Assembly: GCF_034263275.1 (NCBI RefSeq)
Contig: NZ_CP139559.1
Span: 6,882,001 to 6,946,000, forward strand
Source: Mucilaginibacter sp. cycad4
Lineage (GTDB): Bacteria; Bacteroidota; Bacteroidia; Sphingobacteriales; Sphingobacteriaceae
Direction: 5' to 3'
DNA length: 64,000 bases
In this document: positions 60,533 through 64,000 of the stretch, one piece after another
How positions within the stretch are numbered: position 1 is the first letter of the stretch
Layout of the letters: each line of letters opens with the position of its first letter
Notes under the pieces: generated by a model
Told to the model about the DNA's origin: nothing
Databases searched by the model: none
The model's input: only the letters and a program-made list of their open reading frames with translations
Position numbers and translations under genes: made by a program

Positions 60533-62569
60533 TTGATGAATCCTTATCTGCAAAATACTATGTTAGTTGATATTAAAGGAAAGATAAACGAAAAGAAATT
60601 AGCGTACAATAATACTTTGCTGCCCTTATTTGAAGCGATAGTAAATTCTATACATGCGATAGAGGAAGACAGCGCCACCAAACCTGGTATAATCAAGATA
60701 AAGCTTATTCGTTCGAAACAAGTTGTAGCCAACTTAGGAGAAAATAACTCGCTTCCGCCATTTAGAGATTTTATTATTCAGGATAATGGGATAGGTTTTA
60801 CAGAAAGAAATTATGAATCATTTAATTTCGCTCATTCCACATATAAAGAAAAACGCGGTGGTAAGGGTATTGGTCGGTTCGTTTGGTTGCGTGCTTTTCA
60901 AAAAGCCGAAATTGAAAGTATGTTCTTGGAAAACGAACAGTGGTTTCATCGCAAATTTAATTTTGAACCGACTAAGAACGGCATCGAGAAACCAGTATGT
61001 GATCTATTAGTTGATCAATCTCCCCAAAGGACCACTACGGTAAAGCTTATCGGTTTAAGGGAGAATTATCAAAAATGGTGCAATACTAATATCGAAGATA
61101 TCGCTTACAAGATCATAGAACACTGTTTTATTTACTTCCTGAGACCGGACTGCCCACGTATTATTATATCAGATGAGCAAACCGAAATTGTTGTGAATGA
61201 TCGTTTTTCCTTGTTTACAAGAGGGCAGGTGTCAGAAAAGACTTTTAAAGTTCGGGATGAATCATTCACCATCGATTTGGTTAAAATTTATAATGCACGT
61301 ATCGATAACAAAATTCACTATTGCGCCAATACAAGGGAAGTTCAAAATGAGAAAATGAGTGGAGAAATTCCAGAACTCGATACATTAATCACAGATGAAA
61401 ATGGAGACAGATTTTCTATCGCTGTTTATGTAATGGGAGATTATCTTGACAGATACGTGAACGAAGAACGTACCCAGATTAACTTCATGAAGAAAACAGA
61501 CTCCGATATTCCCTATCCAAATGAGGTAACCCAGGAGGAAATCAGAGATGCAGCATGTGAACTGGTTAGGTCTGAACTTACCCCATATTTGGAACAGTTA
61601 TCAGAAGTAAGGCTCGAAAAAGTCGTGAATACAATTCATCGCCACCCACAATATAAGCAGCTATTAAAATATAAGAGAGATTCATTGCGTCGTATTAAGT
61701 CTAATCTAACCGAAGATGAAATGGAGGTGGAGCTGTTCAAAATCCAGCAGGAACTCGATTATGAAACAAAAAACGATGCTAAAGAGATTCTTAAATTTAT
61801 AGACAATTCTGATGATAAGGAAGAATTTCAGAAACAGCATTCGGAGATATACGATAAGATCATAGAGGTTGGCAATTCCAAACTATCGCAATATATTATT
61901 CATCGCAAACTCGTATTGGATTTATTAGATAAACATATTAAGCCAAAGAAAGACGGCGCTTTTGCAAAAGAAGATGCCGTTCACCGTTTGATATTCCCCT
62001 TAAAGACACTTTCTGATGATATAGGTTTCGAAGATCATAATTTATGGGTAATTGATGAACGGTTAGCATACCACAAATATTTAGCATCCGATAAGAAATT
62101 CAAGGATATCAAACTGCTCAACTCCGCATCGGCTGACCGGCCCGATATTATAGTATTCAATAAACCATTTGCGTTCACCAATGACGAAAAGCCGTATTCC
62201 TCGGTGGTTTTGATTGAATTTAAAAGACCCATGCGGGACGATTATTCCGAAAATGAGAACCCCATCAATCAGATCAATAGATATGCGGGTGAAATTGCAG
62301 AAAACGAGGCGAAAGATAAGGACAACCGTACGCTGGATATCAAATCGAACACACCTATCTACGCCTATATTGTCTGCGACCTTACTAAAAACTTGCGAAA
62401 ATTCGCCCGTGATGCGGGTTACAAACCACTGCCTGATAATGACGGTTTTTTTGCGTTCAATGACAATTATAACCTGTACATAGAAATTATCAGCTTCGAT
62501 AAATTAATAAAAGATTCAAAACAGCGCAACAAAATTCTTTTTGATAAGCTGAACTTACCTACCAATTAG
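60533..62569 (+). CDS. GHKL (MORC-like) ATPase fused to a PD-(D/E)XK-like nuclease domain
   Basis: A 678-residue cytoplasmic protein. The N-terminal Bergerat-fold ATPase has E34 and N38 in PLFEAIVNSIHA, D84-G88 in QDNGIGF, and the glycine lid GGKGIGRF at 109-116. A transducer-like domain follows (to about 330), then a charged helical region (340-480). Near the C-terminus, D538 in RPDIIVF, E562 and K564 in VVLIEFKRP, and Q580 in INQINRYAGE fit a PD-(D/E)XK nuclease core. This architecture is known from MORC/MutL-like proteins in restriction and anti-phage contexts. Substrate and defence role are inferred. AT-richer than neighbours. Confidence 0.82.
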   Translation: MMNPYLQNTMLVDIKGKINEKKLAYNNTLLPLFEAIVNSIHAIEEDSATKPGIIKIKLIRSKQVVANLGENNSLPPFRDFIIQDNGIGFTERNYESFNFAHSTYKEKRGGKGIGRFVWLRAFQKAEIESMFLENEQWFHRKFNFEPTKNGIEKPVCDLLVDQSPQRTTTVKLIGLRENYQKWCNTNIEDIAYKIIEHCFIYFLRPDCPRIIISDEQTEIVVNDRFSLFTRGQVSEKTFKVRDESFTIDLVKIYNARIDNKIHYCANTREVQNEKMSGEIPELDTLITDENGDRFSIAVYVMGDYLDRYVNEERTQINFMKKTDSDIPYPNEVTQEEIRDAACELVRSELTPYLEQLSEVRLEKVVNTIHRHPQYKQLLKYKRDSLRRIKSNLTEDEMEVELFKIQQELDYETKNDAKEILKFIDNSDDKEEFQKQHSEIYDKIIEVGNSKLSQYIIHRKLVLDLLDKHIKPKKDGAFAKEDAVHRLIFPLKTLSDDIGFEDHNLWVIDERLAYHKYLASDKKFKDIKLLNSASADRPDIIVFNKPFAFTNDEKPYSSVVLIEFKRPMRDDYSENENPINQINRYAGEIAENEAKDKDNRTLDIKSNTPIYAYIVCDLTKNLRKFARDAGYKPLPDNDGFFAFNDNYNLYIEIISFDKLIKDSKQRNKILFDKLNLPTN

Positions 62570-63095
62570 ACATCGGAATAATGAAAAAAGATAGTCCGGC
62601 AGATTTAATGCTCAGATTTATCAGGGATAGGTAGTATCTAAGTTTATTCAAAAATTATGTAGCCTACTCGGAAAAACGCTTGCGGCAGCAATAGGCTTTG
62701 TCATCCCTTCCCGCAATAACGCCTTTTTGTTTTTAAATGTAGAGACGCATCACATGCGTCTCCAGCATGCAATTTCCGACGGAATTAGAAGCCTTTAAAT
62801 TGGCTTGTCCGCTGGGGGACGCATGTGATGCGTCTCTACAAAAAAAAATGCCATTCGTTTTTAAACAGATTCTAAGATAAGAATAGCAGCACAGTTAAGC
62901 TGAAAGCTTAACTCATTTTAGGACGAAGTTACGCTATCGCTAAACCTCGACCGGTGGAGAGCCCTGGTCTACAGCAATGTATCAAACTTCAAAACAATAT
63001 AACCCAGGCAACCCGCCACTGTTTTTACCCGTACTAATCAACAATTGCGGGCAGGGATTCATCCGCCTGCCCGGCAATAAATTTACCAAACCGAT
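62570..63095. repeat. Repeat-rich non-coding stretch before the terminal glycosyltransferase gene
   Basis: About 526 bp without a supported gene. It includes a perfect 23-bp inverted repeat (62738-62760 with 62818-62840, starting TGTAGAGACGCATCACATGC) and copy 4 of the AAGCTGAAAGCTT repeat (62883-62971). A short open frame at 62977-63330 is a shadow of the real downstream gene. Confidence 0.75.
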
Positions 63096-64000
63096 ATGCA
63101 CACCAACCAAACAAATAAGCTTTGGTACCTTCTTGTTTTATTTACCCTTTGGCAGCTGGCTATTACACTGCTTAGTGATGGCTTTGTGTTATCGTTTGAT
63201 GAATCTATCTGGCATTATATCGGTCGCAATTGGTTCAGGAATGGGCTTGTGCCGTACGCCGGCGGGGCCGACAACAAATCGCCGTTTGTATTTGCCATTT
63301 TTGGGGTATCTGATCTGCTGTTTGGTGTAAATTACTGGTTCGCGCGGGTGGTGGCAACCTTATGTCAAACCGCGGGCATTTACTACCTGTTCAGGATTGC
63401 CCAAAAAACAGCCGGTGAAAAGGCCGCGGTACCGGCAGCCTTTTGTTACGGTATGGCTTTGCTATGGCATGCCACGGGGAGCAAATACGTGGCCTTTACC
63501 GAAACGTACGAGACCATGTTTTTGCTGATGGCCATTAACCGGTATTTGCAAGGGCTGAAAAATACTGATCTTTTACTGAGCGGCATCTTAGCAGGTTTAG
63601 CGTTGGATTTCCGGCTGTCGGCAGCTTTTGTGGCCCTCGCTATAATGGTTCATATGCTTAGTCAAAAAAAATTTTTAAACGTCCTGTGGTTTGCCATTGG
63701 GGTAGTTTCAGGCGTACTGCTGTTAGTGGCTGTTTGTATGCTATCGGGAATAAGCCTTCGCGAACTGACCTTGAACATGCTGACTGATAATTTTAGCCGG
63801 GGCAGCGCAACTGATCATACCATTGCTTACAAGCTGCAAAGTTTGCTCAACCGGTTTGTTTTGTCGCCTTTGGCGCTGTTATATCCGCTGGCTATAGCGG
63901 GACTTTTTGCAAGGAAGCAATTGGGTTTGATCATCTTATGGTTATTGGCTGTTTTCGTAGTTATTAATTTTATCGGTATTTATGATGTGGTACACCTGAA
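63096..64000 (+). CDS. Polytopic ArnT/PMT-like glycosyltransferase (3' end outside window)
   Basis: Translation from ATG 63096 stays open for 301 codons to the right edge. It gives a multi-pass membrane protein starting MHTNQTNKLWYLLVLFTLWQ. The luminal-loop motif FDESIWHYIGRNWFRNGLVPYAGGADNKSPFVFAIFG, with an acidic residue after the first helix and K-SP further on, matches the GT-C fold of ArnT / protein mannosyltransferase relatives, which use polyprenyl-phosphate sugars. Several hydrophobic helices follow (ILAGLALDFRLSAAFVALAIMV; VLWFAIGVVSGVLLLVAVCML). The C-terminus is missing, and the sugar and acceptor cannot be predicted. Confidence 0.85.
   Translation, partial: MHTNQTNKLWYLLVLFTLWQLAITLLSDGFVLSFDESIWHYIGRNWFRNGLVPYAGGADNKSPFVFAIFGVSDLLFGVNYWFARVVATLCQTAGIYYLFRIAQKTAGEKAAVPAAFCYGMALLWHATGSKYVAFTETYETMFLLMAINRYLQGLKNTDLLLSGILAGLALDFRLSAAFVALAIMVHMLSQKKFLNVLWFAIGVVSGVLLLVAVCMLSGISLRELTLNMLTDNFSRGSATDHTIAYKLQSLLNRFVLSPLALLYPLAIAGLFARKQLGLIILWLLAVFVVINFIGIYDVVHL

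Noticed and set aside
60191..62569. Type II toxin-antitoxin pair formed by the small gene and the GHKL protein
   Set aside because: The genes are divergent and not an operon, and the GHKL-nuclease protein is much too large for a type II toxin.
62977..63330. A 117-codon plus-strand open frame
   Set aside because: It overlaps in another frame the start of the well-supported membrane glycosyltransferase at 63096 and shows no coherent protein features.

Overview
The window comes from a Bacteroidota chromosome, most likely family Sphingobacteriaceae and probably Mucilaginibacter or a close relative. The evidence is a T9SS type B (gliding-associated) sorting domain, a SusC/SusD pair, DUF5683 and DUF5690 proteins, SecA with a Bacteroidota-style insertion, TAnnTTTG-type promoter boxes, and many short palindromic intergenic repeats typical of the phylum. 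The genus is inferred from overall protein character, not from a database match.

0-16 kb is mostly housekeeping: secA (5' end missing), a SPOR protein overlapping an M20 amidohydrolase, a secreted protein of unknown role, a T9SS adhesin-like protein, an FMN reductase, then the co-directional run parA-parB-DUF5683-dapB-lepB-lepB-lepB with three tandem signal peptidase I genes. 16-19 kb holds an Ldh-family dehydrogenase and an IS110-family element. A tandem copy of its target repeat gives the empty site, so both ends and the CT core can be read directly, and a bridge RNA with matching donor and target guides can be proposed. 19-26 kb has an SpsF-like transferase, a DUF4397 lipoprotein, a redox-type ECF sigma/anti-sigma pair divergent from periplasmic msrB and msrA, an unknown secreted protein and a MarR-GNAT protein.

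26-43 kb reads as one phosphonate/phospho(no)diester utilisation locus. On the minus strand lie a phosphonatase-like HAD hydrolase, a DUF5690 MFS transporter, a TIGR03364 FAD oxidase and a Tat-exported phospholipase C. On the plus strand lie a PhnZ-like HD oxygenase, SusC, SusD, an alkaline-phosphatase-superfamily enzyme and a glycerophosphodiester phosphodiesterase. An XRE-cupin regulator sits between, with an aldo/keto reductase and an AraC regulator interposed. A 44-bp element (37/44 identical by hand alignment) precedes both the hydrolase operon and susC in the same gene-relative orientation, suggesting one regulon. The model: surface and periplasmic enzymes release head groups, SusCD and the MFS protein import them, and cytoplasmic enzymes convert aminoethylphosphonate-type compounds to phosphate.

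43-56 kb carries a cupin protein, a Tat metallophosphoesterase with a degenerate copy of its 5' end nearby, a Gfo/Idh/MocA oxidoreductase, an unknown lipoprotein, an RlmI-like methyltransferase, an MlaFE-type ABC pair, an SDR, a PspC/LiaF-like envelope-stress pair, a NUDIX hydrolase and a prephenate dehydrogenase. 56.7-63 kb is repeat-rich and accessory-like, with small orphan genes, an SRPBCC protein behind a double palindrome, an OsmC protein and a GHKL ATPase fused to a PD-(D/E)XK-like nuclease domain (candidate defence gene). The window ends inside a polytopic ArnT/PMT-like glycosyltransferase. No tRNA, rRNA, CRISPR array or canonical parS site was recognised.
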